A stretch of 64,000 bases of DNA from Bacteroidales bacterium (GCA_023229525.1 JALNZC010000014.1:23903-87902); one strand, 5' to 3'; positions 9,114-19,100 are shown, counted from the stretch's first letter. Numbers and translations are program-made. Notes: generated from the sequence alone by a model not told the origin.

Positions 9114-10204
9114 AACGTTACTTTTGTTCTTTTTTTAAAATGACGGGAGTCGCCCCACTCCCCATAACCGATAACATCACCGGCAATATAAATACGTGCT
9201 TCAAGACAGTTCATACACGTTGCAGCCTCTTCGCCAATACAGGGTTTATTCTCATAAAGAAGGTAATCCTGCCGGTACTTAACCGGAGTAAGGTTGGGCA
9301 TGATCACATTGGCGCCGACCATCAGCGCTTTCTCCCGGCCCTGGGGATCTATGGTTTGCATAGCGGTTGTTGCGGCAATGTTGATGTCCTTCATCATGAT
9401 ACGAAGCAGGGCGACCATTTTCAATGAAAGTTGAAATCTTTCTTTCAATGGCAGCAACAAACCTTTATGCTGGTACAGTGGAGTATCCTGGTGCTCGATA
9501 TAGGGTCCCATTCCGGCCATGTCGATATCAAATTCACGAAAAAAGATCAGATCATCTGCTAAATTGGCAATTGTCTGGAAAGGAAGACCGATCATCACAC
9601 CCGTACCAACCTGATAACCTGTTTCTCTCAATATCTTTAGTGATTCCAGTCGTTTGGTGTATTCATGGTGATGGTCGCCCGGGTGTAATCTGAGATAAAG
9701 TTCAGGGCTGGATACCTCTATCCTCAAAAGGTACCGGTGTGCGCCTGCCTCATACCACCTGCGATAAGTCTCTTCACTTTGTTCCCCCAATGAAAGGGTA
9801 ACATGGAGTTTCCCATTTGTTTTCCTGTGAATCTTTTTCAATAAGGATTCGATCCTGGTTACATGGGCTTTGTTTGTTTGTTCCCCGGCCTGGATAACTA
9901 TGGAAGCGTAATTATTCATAAAGGCATAATTCGATGCTTCCATTACTTCCGAATTCGTCATTCGATACCGGATGTAACGCTTGTTCCCGGCCCTGATGCC
10001 GCAATAATAACAGTTTTTTGAACAAATGTTCGAATACTCGATCAACCCCCTGAAGTAGACTTTCCTTCCCACAAACCTGGCTTTGATTTTTTGTGCCTGA
10101 TCAAATAATCTTTGCTTTTCATTACCCTCGGTCTGCAGACAATAAATCAGATCATCCCTCGAAAAAGATGATTTTTCCAAAATTTTTTCAACATTCGATA
10201 CCAC
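9110..10204 (-). CDS. hydE: [FeFe]-hydrogenase H-cluster maturase HydE (radical SAM)
   Basis: HydE is one of the three proteins (with HydF and HydG) that build the 2Fe subcluster of [FeFe] hydrogenase. The radical-SAM cluster is Cys61, Cys65, Cys68 (CSKNCYYCG), followed by GIRAGNKRYIRYRMT, a typical HydE stretch. VTLSLGEQSEETYRRW and MIGLPFQTIANLADDL match the family. MDCxxC-like CMNCLEARIYIAG near the C-terminus is the accessory cysteine region. Length is 364 residues. It implies the organism makes or uses H2, although no hydrogenase is in this window. Confidence 0.9.
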   Translation of the reverse strand: MVSNVEKILEKSSFSRDDLIYCLQTEGNEKQRLFDQAQKIKARFVGRKVYFRGLIEYSNICSKNCYYCGIRAGNKRYIRYRMTNSEVMEASNYAFMNNYASIVIQAGEQTNKAHVTRIESLLKKIHRKTNGKLHVTLSLGEQSEETYRRWYEAGAHRYLLRIEVSSPELYLRLHPGDHHHEYTKRLESLKILRETGYQVGTGVMIGLPFQTIANLADDLIFFREFDIDMAGMGPYIEHQDTPLYQHKGLLLPLKERFQLSLKMVALLRIMMKDINIAATTAMQTIDPQGREKALMVGANVIMPNLTPVKYRQDYLLYENKPCIGEEAATCMNCLEARIYIAGDVIGYGEWGDSRHFKKRTKVTL

Positions 10205-10254
10205 CGGTGATTAAAATAAAATATGTTAGTAAATGGAATTTTTCTTTTATGAAG

Positions 10255-10262
10255 CAAAATTA
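10255..10262 (-). promoter_or_regulatory. -7 box for hydE-rlmD
   Basis: TAATTTTG on the minus strand, 51 bases before the hydE start. The rest of 10205-10387 shows no gene or RNA that I recognise. Confidence 0.45.
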
Positions 10263-10387
10263 CTAGATTTACACGACATGTGGTGAACACCCGGAGCTCT
10301 GTTATTCTTGAATACAATACTGAGGTAGAGGTCTCAGTTCGTGAAAAGGTAGATTTTATTGAAAAGTCAAAAAATTACGCGTGATGT

Positions 10388-11479
10388 TCAGACGTTAAAC
10401 CGGATGTGTAAAATATCCCCGTCACCCACCAAATAATTTTTCCCTTCGACAAATAATTTTCCGTGTTCCCTGCAGGCATGCTCTGTTTTCAAGCTTATGA
10501 AATCTTCATATTTCATTACTTCAGCCCGGATGAATCCGCGCTCAAGGTCGCTGTGGATAACACCCGCAGCCTGGGGTGCGGACATTCCTTTTTTAATGGT
10601 CCATGCACGTACTTCCTTTGGGCCCGCAGTGAAGAAACATTGCAGGTCGAGTAGATGAAAAGCCGCACGTACCAAACGGTTGACACCCGGTTCAGTGAGA
10701 CCTGCATCAGAAAGAAAGGCTTGTCGATCGTCCCCGCTATCCAGTTCGGCGATCTCCGACTCCATTTTCGCTGCAATAATCAGAACTTCTGCGTTCTCAT
10801 TCCTGATTGATTCGATGAAACGCGTAGCATAAGGGTTCCCTTGCAAGGCAGATGCGTCATCGACATTGCACACATACATCACCGGTTTATCGCCCAAGAG
10901 AAACATATCTTCCATGAAACGCCGGTCATCATTAGAAATAGGCGCCGTTCTTGCCGATTTGAAATCTTCAAGATGGGATTTCAATACCTCGAGCACATCC
11001 AGAACATGTTTTGATTCTTTATCCCCGGCTTTGATCAATCGTTCTGTCCGGCTAATTTTTTTTTCGACCGATTCGAGATCTTTGATCTGAAGCTCAAGGT
11101 CGACAATTTCCTTATCCCTGACGGCATCAACCGAACCTTCCACATGCGGCAACAACGGATTATCAAAACAACGGATCACATGGATCAGGGCATCCACATT
11201 GCGGATATCTGCCAGAAACTTGTTCCCTTCGGTATGACTCCCTCCTTTTGATAATCCGGGGATATCAACCATTTCGATAGTTGTTGGAACAACCCTGGCC
11301 GACTTGATCAGTGCATCGATTGCATAAAGACGGGCATCCGGCACATTCACCGTCCCAAGGTTGGATTTTGTTCCCAGAAAGGCCGCCTGGTGCGTCTCAG
11401 CCCGGTTATTTGAAATGCAGTTAAAGAGCGTTGTTTTACCTGAACCTGAAAGGCCTATGATTCCACATTTTAATGGCAT
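10388..11479 (-). CDS. ychF: YchF/Obg-like P-loop NTPase (variant P-loop)
   Basis: A 363-residue member of the YchF subfamily of Obg-like NTPases: G domain (KCGIIGL..., MVDIPGLSKGGSHTEGNKFL, NVDALIHVIRCF), an internal coiled coil, and the C-terminal TGS-like DUF933 region (FFTAGPKEVRAWTIKKG, GFIRAEVMKYEDF, KNYLVGDGDILHIRF). Canonical YchF has GLPNVGKST and FPFCTIEPN. This protein has GLSGSGKTT and HQAAFLGTKSNLG, so both the P-loop and switch I are altered. NxxE-type specificity (CNVDD) suggests ATP rather than GTP. It may be a paralogue alongside a canonical YchF elsewhere. Confidence 0.8.
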   Translation of the reverse strand: MPLKCGIIGLSGSGKTTLFNCISNNRAETHQAAFLGTKSNLGTVNVPDARLYAIDALIKSARVVPTTIEMVDIPGLSKGGSHTEGNKFLADIRNVDALIHVIRCFDNPLLPHVEGSVDAVRDKEIVDLELQIKDLESVEKKISRTERLIKAGDKESKHVLDVLEVLKSHLEDFKSARTAPISNDDRRFMEDMFLLGDKPVMYVCNVDDASALQGNPYATRFIESIRNENAEVLIIAAKMESEIAELDSGDDRQAFLSDAGLTEPGVNRLVRAAFHLLDLQCFFTAGPKEVRAWTIKKGMSAPQAAGVIHSDLERGFIRAEVMKYEDFISLKTEHACREHGKLFVEGKNYLVGDGDILHIRFNV

Positions 11480-11528
11480 AGAACTTGAATTTTAGTTTGC
11501 GAAGATAGTAAAATCAATTATTTCTTTT

Positions 11529-11632
11529 TATCTTTGCACCCCTGTTTTTCAAGGGTAAAAACGTCGCCGTTCTTTATAAAAATCCCTTACAATTAACATA
11601 ATGTTAAACCCGGCAGTTGCATATGCGCTGCC
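11529..11632 (+). promoter_or_regulatory. rpsA promoter and leader hairpin
   Basis: TATCTTTG at 11529-11536 is a good -7 box, giving a leader of about 110 bases. Within it, GGCAG (11612-11616) and CTGCC (11628-11632) enclose TTGCATATGCG, a compact hairpin ending 16 bases before the rpsA ATG. S1 genes are often autoregulated by leader structure in other bacteria. That role is inference here. Confidence 0.45.
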
Positions 11633-11648
11633 ATAAAGCAAAAATTGA

Positions 11649-13832
11649 ATGACTCCCGAAGAGATCAATGTGAACATGGAGCAGAATCCTGAAACCAATG
11701 TTGAACAACCTGTAAGTGCCGAACCTGAAACTATGTCCGATGAAATTCAGGTAACGGAAACTGTTACCGAAACAGCCGCCGAACCTGTCGTTGAGGTTCC
11801 GGAAAAAAAGAATAAAAAAACACAATTATCGAATGAAGACCTGAAAAATTTCGACTGGGATTCCATCGGAAAGAAACACGAAATCTATACGACAGATGAA
11901 CGCCGTAAACTGGAAGATGTTTATGATCAGACCTTGCGCGCTATACAGGATCATGAAGTAATCGAAGGTACCGTTGTGACCATGACAAACCGCGAAGTCG
12001 TCGTAAATATCGGCTTCAAAAGCGATGGTGTAATTCAGGTGAATGAATTCCGCTATAATCCGGATCTTAAAATCGGCGATAAGGTTGAGGTATATGTCGA
12101 AAACCAGGAAGATACCAGCGGCCAATTGCTTCTTTCCCATAAAAAAGCCCGTATCCTGAAATCATGGGAACGGATCAACGACGCTTATGAAAAACAGGAA
12201 ATCATCAAAGGGTATGTTAAATCGCGGACCAAGGGTGGACTCATTGTCGATATCTTTGGTATTGAAGCATTTCTCCCCGGTTCGCAGATTGATGTGAAAC
12301 CAATCCGCGATTATGATGTATTTGTTGACAAAGTAATGGAATTCAAAGTGGTGAAGATCAATCATGAATACAAGAATGTGGTTGTTTCTCACAAAGCGCT
12401 TATCGAAGATGAACTTGAAGCCCAGAAAGCTGAGATCATTAAAAAACTGGAAAAGGGTCAGATTCTTGAAGGTACCGTTAAAAATATTACCAGCTATGGC
12501 GTGTTCGTTGACCTGGGCGGTGTCGACGGCCTGATCCACATTACCGACCTCAGTTGGGGACGCATCAATCATCCCGAAGAGATCGTCAAACTCGATCAGA
12601 AAATCAAAGTGGTTATCCTCGATTTTGATGACAATAAAAAGCGAATTGCCTTGGGTCTGAAACAACTCACTCCACATCCATGGGATTCACTCGACCAAAA
12701 CCTTAAGATCGGCGATAAAGTTGCCGGAAAAGTTGTAGTAATTGCAGATTATGGTGCATTTGTTGAAATCAATACCGGTGTTGAAGGACTCATCCACGTT
12801 TCAGAGATGTCCTGGTCGCAACACTTGCGTACCGCCCACGATTTTCTGAAAGTGGGCCAGGAGGTTGAAGCCGTCATTCTGACCCTCGACCGGGAGGAAC
12901 GCAAGATGTCAATGGGTATCAAACAGCTTATTCCTGATCCCTGGACGAACATCAAGGAAAAATATCCGATCAAATCCAAACATACTGCCACTGTTCGCAA
13001 CTTTACCAACTTTGGGATCTTTGTGGAATTGGAAGAAGGAGTCGACGGTCTTATCCATATTTCCGATCTCAGCTGGTCCAAAAAAATCAAACACCCGGCC
13101 GAATTCACCAAGATCGGTGAAAGCATTGAAGTTCTGGTTCTCGATGTCGATGTCGATAACCGCCGCCTGAGCCTCGGTCATAAACAACTTGAAGAAAATC
13201 CGTGGGATGTATTCGAAAGCGTTTTTGCTGTCGGTTCAGTACACAAGGGAACTATTGTCAGCATGAATGATAAAGGCGCTATTGTGGCTCTGCCGTATGG
13301 TGTGGAGGGATTTGCCCCGCTCCGTCACCTGAACAAAGAAGATAACACCCAGGCAAAGGAGGAGGAATCGTTGGATTTCAAGGTGATCGAATTCTCGAAA
13401 GAAAACAAAAAGATCATCCTTTCGCATAGCAAAATACATCAGGATGAAATCAATGCCGAACGGAACAAAGAAAACAAAATCGGGTTGAAAAAAGAGAAGG
13501 ATACAAAGAAGGCGGTCAAAAAACTTAAAGACAATCTGGAGAAGACGACCCTTGGTGATATTGATGCCCTTGCCAACCTGAAAGCCGACATGGTTGCTGC
13601 CGAAGAAAAAGCTGCCGCCAGAAAACCGATGAAAGCAGAAATCAAACCGAATCCGGAACCCGAATTGAAAGCTGAACCTGAACAGGAATTGAAAGCTGAA
13701 CCTGAACCGGAACTGAAAGCTGAACTGGAACCGGAATTGAAAGCTGAACCAGAACAGGAAACGGAACCCGAACCCAAGCCGGAATCGGAATCGGAACCGG
13801 AACCGGGAACTGAGGAACCGAAGACTGAATAA
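11649..13832 (+). CDS. rpsA: 30S ribosomal protein S1
   Basis: S1 brings mRNA to the 30S subunit and matters in a phylum that mostly lacks Shine-Dalgarno sequences. Of 727 residues, about 90 form an acidic N-terminal extension. Six S1 domains follow, at roughly 95-165, 180-250, 272-342, 355-428, 440-512 and 527-590 (for example GTVKNITSYGVFVDLGGVDG and RNFTNFGIFVELEEGVDG). The C-terminus is a low-complexity Lys/Glu tail with four imperfect 8-residue ELKAEPEP-like repeats (bases about 13657-13765), likely length-variable. It is six bases upstream of rnz. Confidence 0.95.
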   Translation: MTPEEINVNMEQNPETNVEQPVSAEPETMSDEIQVTETVTETAAEPVVEVPEKKNKKTQLSNEDLKNFDWDSIGKKHEIYTTDERRKLEDVYDQTLRAIQDHEVIEGTVVTMTNREVVVNIGFKSDGVIQVNEFRYNPDLKIGDKVEVYVENQEDTSGQLLLSHKKARILKSWERINDAYEKQEIIKGYVKSRTKGGLIVDIFGIEAFLPGSQIDVKPIRDYDVFVDKVMEFKVVKINHEYKNVVVSHKALIEDELEAQKAEIIKKLEKGQILEGTVKNITSYGVFVDLGGVDGLIHITDLSWGRINHPEEIVKLDQKIKVVILDFDDNKKRIALGLKQLTPHPWDSLDQNLKIGDKVAGKVVVIADYGAFVEINTGVEGLIHVSEMSWSQHLRTAHDFLKVGQEVEAVILTLDREERKMSMGIKQLIPDPWTNIKEKYPIKSKHTATVRNFTNFGIFVELEEGVDGLIHISDLSWSKKIKHPAEFTKIGESIEVLVLDVDVDNRRLSLGHKQLEENPWDVFESVFAVGSVHKGTIVSMNDKGAIVALPYGVEGFAPLRHLNKEDNTQAKEEESLDFKVIEFSKENKKIILSHSKIHQDEINAERNKENKIGLKKEKDTKKAVKKLKDNLEKTTLGDIDALANLKADMVAAEEKAAARKPMKAEIKPNPEPELKAEPEQELKAEPEPELKAELEPELKAEPEQETEPEPKPESESEPEPGTEEPKTE
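13657..13768 (+). repeat. 24-bp coding repeats in the S1 tail
   Basis: Four imperfect 24-bp units encode ELKAEPEP/ELKAEPEQ/ELKAELEP near the end of rpsA. Because the unit is a multiple of three, slippage would change tail length without a frameshift. Confidence 0.8.
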
Positions 13833-13838
13833 TAACAG

Positions 13839-14627
13839 ATGAATTTCTCGTTGATGGTGCTGGGTAGCAGCGCAGCGATCCCAACCAGCAACCGAAACCT
13901 AAGCGCTCATTTGCTCAACGCAAATGAGCGCTTTTTTTTGATCGATTGCGGAGAAGGAACACAATTTCAATTACGGAAATACCACATTTCGTGGCAGCGC
14001 ATTAAATATATCTTTATCAGCCATTTGCATGGAGATCATTTTTTCGGCCTGGCAGGACTGCTCAATTCCATGCACCTCCTGGGAAGAAAAAACGAATTAC
14101 ACCTTTTTGCACCACAGTTACTCCAGGAGATCCTGAATGTTCAACTCATGGCTTCCCAAACGACATTGCAATATCAGGTCAATTTTCATCCATTGAATAT
14201 GGACCGTTTTGATTTACTTTTGGAAGAAGAACACATCCTTGTCCACAGTTTCCCGCTTAAGCATAGCATTCCTACCTGTGGCTTTGTATTCCGGGAGAAA
14301 AACCCGCCAAGGAAAATTACGACGCCACGGTCATACGCCTATTGCAGCGATACGGCGTTTTCAGAACAAATTATTCCCTGGATCCGTGCAATCGATTTGC
14401 TCTATCATGAAACCACTTTCATGCAGGATATGGCCACGGCCGCTATGGAAAAATTTCATTCCACCGCCATGGAAGCCGCGACCATAGCGCATAAAGCCGG
14501 TGTCTCAAAATTGCTGATCGGTCATTTTTCAGCACGTTATGAGGATCTGAATCCCTTGCTTGATGAAGCAAGATCACTATTTCCTGAAACTTATTTAGCC
14601 GAAGAAGGAATATTTGTAAATATCTGA
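13839..14627 (+). CDS. rnz: Ribonuclease Z (shortened central loop)
   Basis: Zinc-dependent tRNA 3'-end endonuclease of the metallo-beta-lactamase fold. The metal-binding motif SHLHGDHFFGL, the NERFFLIDCGEGTQF start, SYAYCSDTAF, LYHETTF, and the HST loop (EKFHSTAMEAA) are all present, with the final His in LLIGHFSARY. At 262 residues it is about 40 shorter than usual: after GFVFREKNPPRKI the sequence jumps to TTPRSYAYCSDT, so the long variable loop normally between these parts is absent. The catalytic residues are intact. The gene starts six bases after rpsA, and a strong terminator-like hairpin lies inside its coding region. Confidence 0.88.
   Translation: MNFSLMVLGSSAAIPTSNRNLSAHLLNANERFFLIDCGEGTQFQLRKYHISWQRIKYIFISHLHGDHFFGLAGLLNSMHLLGRKNELHLFAPQLLQEILNVQLMASQTTLQYQVNFHPLNMDRFDLLLEEEHILVHSFPLKHSIPTCGFVFREKNPPRKITTPRSYAYCSDTAFSEQIIPWIRAIDLLYHETTFMQDMATAAMEKFHSTAMEAATIAHKAGVSKLLIGHFSARYEDLNPLLDEARSLFPETYLAEEGIFVNI
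13901..13939 (+). terminator. Rho-independent terminator inside rnz
   Basis: A perfect 14-bp stem AAGCGCTCATTTGC / GCAAATGAGCGCTT with loop TCAAC, followed by a run of eight T (13932-13939). This is a textbook intrinsic terminator, but it lies 62 bases inside rnz, encoding residues of the conserved LLNANERFFL stretch. It probably ends most rpsA transcripts and reduces rnz expression. Confidence 0.75.
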
Positions 14628-14646
14628 CCGGTTTCCCGAATTTTTA

Positions 14647-14654
14647 TATTTTTG
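14647..14654 (+). promoter_or_regulatory. -7 box of the riboswitch/btuG transcript
   Basis: TATTTTTG, 20-30 bases upstream of the first riboswitch stem. Confidence 0.5.
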
Positions 14655-14667
14655 CAACGAATTTGTC

Positions 14668-14845
14668 GCTGGTTCATGAAACCGAAAACCTTCGGTGATT
14701 GTGAAAAGGGAATCCGGTGAAATTCCGGAGCTGTTCCCGCAGCTGTAAGCTCTTAAATCGTTTTCGACCTCTTTTGTCACTGTTCCATTCTTTGGACCGG
14801 GAAGACTTCAGAAAACGGAGCAAGCCAGAAGACCTGCCAATGACT
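14668..14845 (+). ncRNA. Cobalamin riboswitch
   Basis: The hallmark parts of the B12 riboswitch are present in order: an initial GGTTCATGAAACC stem, the core GGGAATCCGGTGAAATTCCGG, the C-G-T-TCCCGCAGCTGT segment, a CACTG element near 14779, a GGGAAGAC stretch near 14799, and the B12-box variant GCCAGAAGACCTGCC at 14824-14838. It precedes the btuG-like gene by about 50 bases. Binding of adenosyl- or other cobalamin would normally repress the downstream gene. Confidence 0.93.
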
Positions 14846-14896
14846 TTTTCGTAGCTTTCGGGAGAAAAGTGAAGAACAATAATCCAAAAATAAATC

Positions 14897-15976
14897 ATGA
14901 AAAAAAAATTTGTCATTGTCGTTTGGGCGCTGCTCGTGCTCTGTTTCGTTAATTCATGCCGTAAAGATTCTGAACCCGTTTACCGGCCTGCAGGCCCTTA
15001 TTCAAACGGAGCTTTCATTACCAACGAAGGAACCTTTGGGATGGATAATGCTTCTGTAAGTTTCCTTGACTTCGCGATTGATACCATCCAGGATTCGATC
15101 TTTTCCACGGTTAACCATCATCTGTTGGGACAAGTGCTCCAATCCATGCATATAGCTTACGGTAAAGCCTATATGGTGTTGAACCTGTCGGATAAAGTTG
15201 AAATTGTCACCCTCAAGGATTTTAAGGAAACAGCGGTGATCACGGGGCTCAGTTCACCCAGGTATATGACGACTTTCAATAACAAAGGATATATTACACA
15301 GTGGGGCGAAAATGGCGTTGTAAAAGTTGTTGATCTGAATTCGAATACGATAACGAAAACGATCAAAGTCGGTATGGGACCTGAACAGCCCCTGTATGTT
15401 AATGGTTCTATCCTGGTGTGCAACGGCGGGGCATACGATCTCGATTCCACCGTATCGGTCATCAACCCGGTTAAAGATGAGGTAGTTGGTACCATTGAGG
15501 TGGGACATAATCCTAAAGAGATGGTGATCGATAAGAATAATGATATCTGGATACTGTGCTACGGATACATAAAATACGATATTAATTTCAATATCATTCT
15601 CGAAACGCCTTCAAAACTGGTAAAGCTATCCGGACGGACCTTTCAAAAAACTGGAGAATTTATCATTTCTCCGACGCAACATCCCCAGAACTTAGATATC
15701 AGCCGAGATAAAGCCACAGTTTATTATGGCGCCGCATTCGGATTTATTGGCATCTATGCCATGCCTATCGCTTCCTCATATCTTCCCACAGATCCATTGA
15801 TCGATAGTGGAAAAATGTTTTATGGATTCAATGTCAATCCTGACAATGGAGATATCTATGCGCTCGAAGCTCCGACATTTACCGGTCCGGGATTATTGTA
15901 CCGGTACAATCCCCAGGGAAAACTGCTGAAACAGTATACCGTTGGAATAGCGCCAAACGGAGCCTATTTCAAATAA
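14897..15976 (+). CDS. btuG: BtuG-like surface lipoprotein (YncE/DUF5074 beta-propeller)
   Basis: Lipoprotein with signal peptide and lipobox near residue 20 (FVNSC). The rest is a seven-bladed beta-propeller of the YVTN/DUF5074 type, with blade starts such as GAFITNEGTFGMDNASVSF, NNKGYITQWG, VIDKNNDIWILCYGY and GFNVNPDNGDIYALE. In Bacteroides thetaiotaomicron BtuG2 is such a propeller that binds cobalamin very tightly on the surface and passes it to BtuB. The cobalamin riboswitch directly upstream supports the same role here. Unusually, no btuB or btuFCD follows: the next gene is convergent, behind an inverted-repeat element. Confidence 0.85.
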   Translation: MKKKFVIVVWALLVLCFVNSCRKDSEPVYRPAGPYSNGAFITNEGTFGMDNASVSFLDFAIDTIQDSIFSTVNHHLLGQVLQSMHIAYGKAYMVLNLSDKVEIVTLKDFKETAVITGLSSPRYMTTFNNKGYITQWGENGVVKVVDLNSNTITKTIKVGMGPEQPLYVNGSILVCNGGAYDLDSTVSVINPVKDEVVGTIEVGHNPKEMVIDKNNDIWILCYGYIKYDINFNIILETPSKLVKLSGRTFQKTGEFIISPTQHPQNLDISRDKATVYYGAAFGFIGIYAMPIASSYLPTDPLIDSGKMFYGFNVNPDNGDIYALEAPTFTGPGLLYRYNPQGKLLKQYTVGIAPNGAYFK

Positions 15977-16015
15977 TACCTTTGAGACGGAATTCAGGTT
16001 CATTGATTGCAGCTT

Positions 16016-16152
16016 ATCTACCCACCCCCAACCCCTCCCTTTTTAAGGGAGGGGTAAAGCGTCACCATACCCAATAACAAGATATACAGTATTTTGCCGG
16101 AGCAGAGCGTCTCCCCTCCCTGTGGGCAGGGAGGGGTTAGGGGTTGGTAGAT
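16016..16152. repeat. MITE-like element with 24-bp inverted ends
   Basis: The left end ATCTACCCACCCCCAACCCC continues into TCCC; the right end, read as reverse complement, starts ATCTACCAACCCCTAACCCC, with 22 of 24 bases matching. Each end also holds its own small palindrome (CTCCCTTTTTAAGGGAG; CCCCTCCCTGTGGGCAGGGAGGGG). No ORF lies inside. It sits between convergent btuG and the YdiJ-like gene and could act as a bidirectional terminator. Confidence 0.7.
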
Positions 16153-16189
16153 TTACCATAAGCTACTTTTCGGTGTGGCCTCAATATTA

Positions 16190-19100
16190 TCATTCCTTAT
16201 CAATTAACGCATCATATAAAATTTCAACCGGATGAAAGGCCCGTCGGCCTGTACCATCTTCGATCTGACGCCGGCACGAAGTACCCGGAGCAGCAATAAT
16301 CACCTCCGGCGCGGATTTTCGAACTTCCGGAAAAAGCACAAGTTCGCCAACCTTCATCGATACCTCGTAATGCTCTTTTTCATAACCAAAAGCGCCTGCC
16401 ATTCCACAGCATCCCGATTTGATTTCCTCAACCGTGTAATTGATTGGGATCGACAACATCTTCCTTGTGGTTTCAACCGATCCTAAGGCTTTTTGATGAC
16501 AGTGGCCATGCAGCTTAATGTATTTCTGTTCTGTTGTGAACAGGGAGGCAGGATGTTGGATGTTGGATGCTGGATGCTGAACACTGGATGCTGGATAATG
16601 GTCGTTTGAAGATGGTTGGAGCCTTTCTTCCGGTTTCTTAGTGTTAACAGATGCAAAATGATCCACAATGAATTCGTCAAACAATAACGCATTTTTTGCC
16701 AATTTAATAGCGGAATCCTTTAACGAGGGATCAACCAGATCGGGGTATTCATCGCGGAATGTCAGAATGGCTGAAGGTTCTATTCCGATCAGCGGTGTCT
16801 CTTTTGTGATAAGATCTTTTAAATTTCTGACATTTTTATTGGCCAGTTTTTTGGCTTTCCGGATCAATCCTTTGGAGAGAAAAGTACGCCCGCTTTCTTC
16901 ATGATCGGGTAGAATAACACGAAACCCCAGAGTATTCAACAGTTTGATGGCTTTTATACCAATAACCACATCATTGAAATTGGTGAATTCATCAGCAAAC
17001 AGGTAGACAACCGGGAAATTTGTTATTGTCCTGTTCGCAGATCCTTCATGCCCGGGAGTGTTCTTTTCTGCCCATTTGCGAAGTGTTGAGCGGTAAAGCA
17101 AAGGAATGTTACGTTCAGCGCTAAAACCGATTGTACTTTTCACAATTCCCGATAGAAACCGGTTATCCATGAAAAAGTTGAATAACGCAGGTGCCATGGA
17201 ACCCAATTTATTGAAAGCAGTGATATAGGCAATGAGTCGCGACCGCAATGGAACTCCGTGTGCATCATAATAATGTTGAAGAAACTCTGCCTTCAATTTT
17301 GTGATATCGACATTTGACGGACATTCAGACTTACAAGCTTTACAGGAAAGACAAAGGTCCATCACCGCATAAATCTCGGGATGGTCGAATGGATTTTTCT
17401 TTATTGAATTGGTCAGAAATTCGCGGAGTATATTCGCTCTGGCACGGGTAGTGGTATTCTCATCTTTCAATGCCATGTATGACGGACACATCCAATGGCC
17501 GGTGAGCACTGTATTCCGGCAATCACCCGATCCGTTGCATTGTTCGGTGGCCCGGAGTATCCCATGACTGTTTGAAAAATCAAAGAGAGTGAAGATCTCC
17601 CGTGCAGGTTTTCCAGGATCAAACCGTAAATGGGTATTCATCCTGGGTGTGTCTGTGATTTTATTCGGATTGAAGATCCGTTCAGGATCCCAAAGAGACT
17701 TAATCTCTTTGAAAAGCTGGTAATTTCTCTCACCCAGCATCAAAGGGATAAACTCACCGCGTAAACGGCCGTCCCCGTGTTCACCGGAGAGGGAACCTTT
17801 ATATTTCTTTACCAACCGGGCAGTTTCCAAAGCAACGGTATGAAACAATTCAACATCTGCCGGATCTTTCAGGTTGAGAATCGGACGGAGATGGAGCTCT
17901 CCTGAACCTGCATGGGCATAATAAACACAGGCAAGTCCAAACCGGCTAAGCATTTTACGGAAATCATCAATATATTCAGGAAGTACTTTCGGATTCACTG
18001 CAGTATCTTCCGTAACAGGAACCGGTTTCCGGTCACCGGGATAGTTGGACAGTACACCAAGCCCGGCTTTCCTAAGTTCCCATACTTTTTTTACATCGGG
18101 TGGAAAAACGAGTGGAAAATAGTATCCCAAGCCACGAACCCGCATTTCTGATTCAAGTTTTTCATGAATTTCAAGTATTTCTTCACGGGTTTCCCGTGCA
18201 AATTCAATGATCAGTATGGCGCCCGGATCCCCTTCAATGAAAAACCGGTTTTGCCGTTGGGTGATGTTATCCAAGGTACAATCCATAATGGCTTTGTCCA
18301 TCAACTCCACCGATCCGGGGCTGTAGCTCAACGCCACAAGATTGGCTTTTAGAGCGTCACTAACGGTATGGCAATGAACACAGATCAACGCCTTTTCCTT
18401 GGGAGGTAAGGGAACCAGGTTCAACCTGATCTCCGTGATGAACATCAATGTCCCTTCCGAACCCGCAATAAGCTTTGAAAAATTAAAGTTTTGAGTTTTG
18501 AGCTTTGAGTTTTGAGTTTGATCATCAGACACAAGAACCTCCTGAAACGGTTCAGAGTCGAGCAGCAAATCCAGCGCATATCCTGTATTTCTCCGGGGTA
18601 TCGAAGGATCGGGATATGTTTCACAGATATTTTTCCTGTTATCGGGATCCGATAAAATTTTTCGTATCTGACGATAGATTTTATTCTCAAGGGTTTCTCC
18701 GTTACATTTTTGATGAAACTCCGCTACCGAAAGGTCACGGAATTCAACTTCAGACCCATCGCTTAGGAACCCTTTCACTGAAATCACATGATCACGCGTA
18801 CTTCCATAAAGGATGGAGTGGGCGCCGCAGGAATTATTTCCAACCATCCCGCCCATCATACAACGACTCGAAGTACTGGTTTCCGGTCCAAAAAAAAGAC
18901 CGTGTTTTTCAACAACTTTGTTTAATTCATCCAGGATGACCCCGGGTTGAACACTCACCCATTTCTCCTTCGGATTGATTTCCAGGATGGATGTCATATG
19001 GCGTGATACATCAACAACCAGGCCGCTACCCACAACCTGACCTGCCAGGGATGTTCCGGCAGTTCTGGGTATAAGTGAAAACTTTTCCGCTTTAGCCCAT

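Noticed and set aside
13439..13891. Minus-strand ORFs rich in GSGS or PVPV
   Set aside because: They are the antisense reading of the Glu/Pro repeats in the S1 tail.
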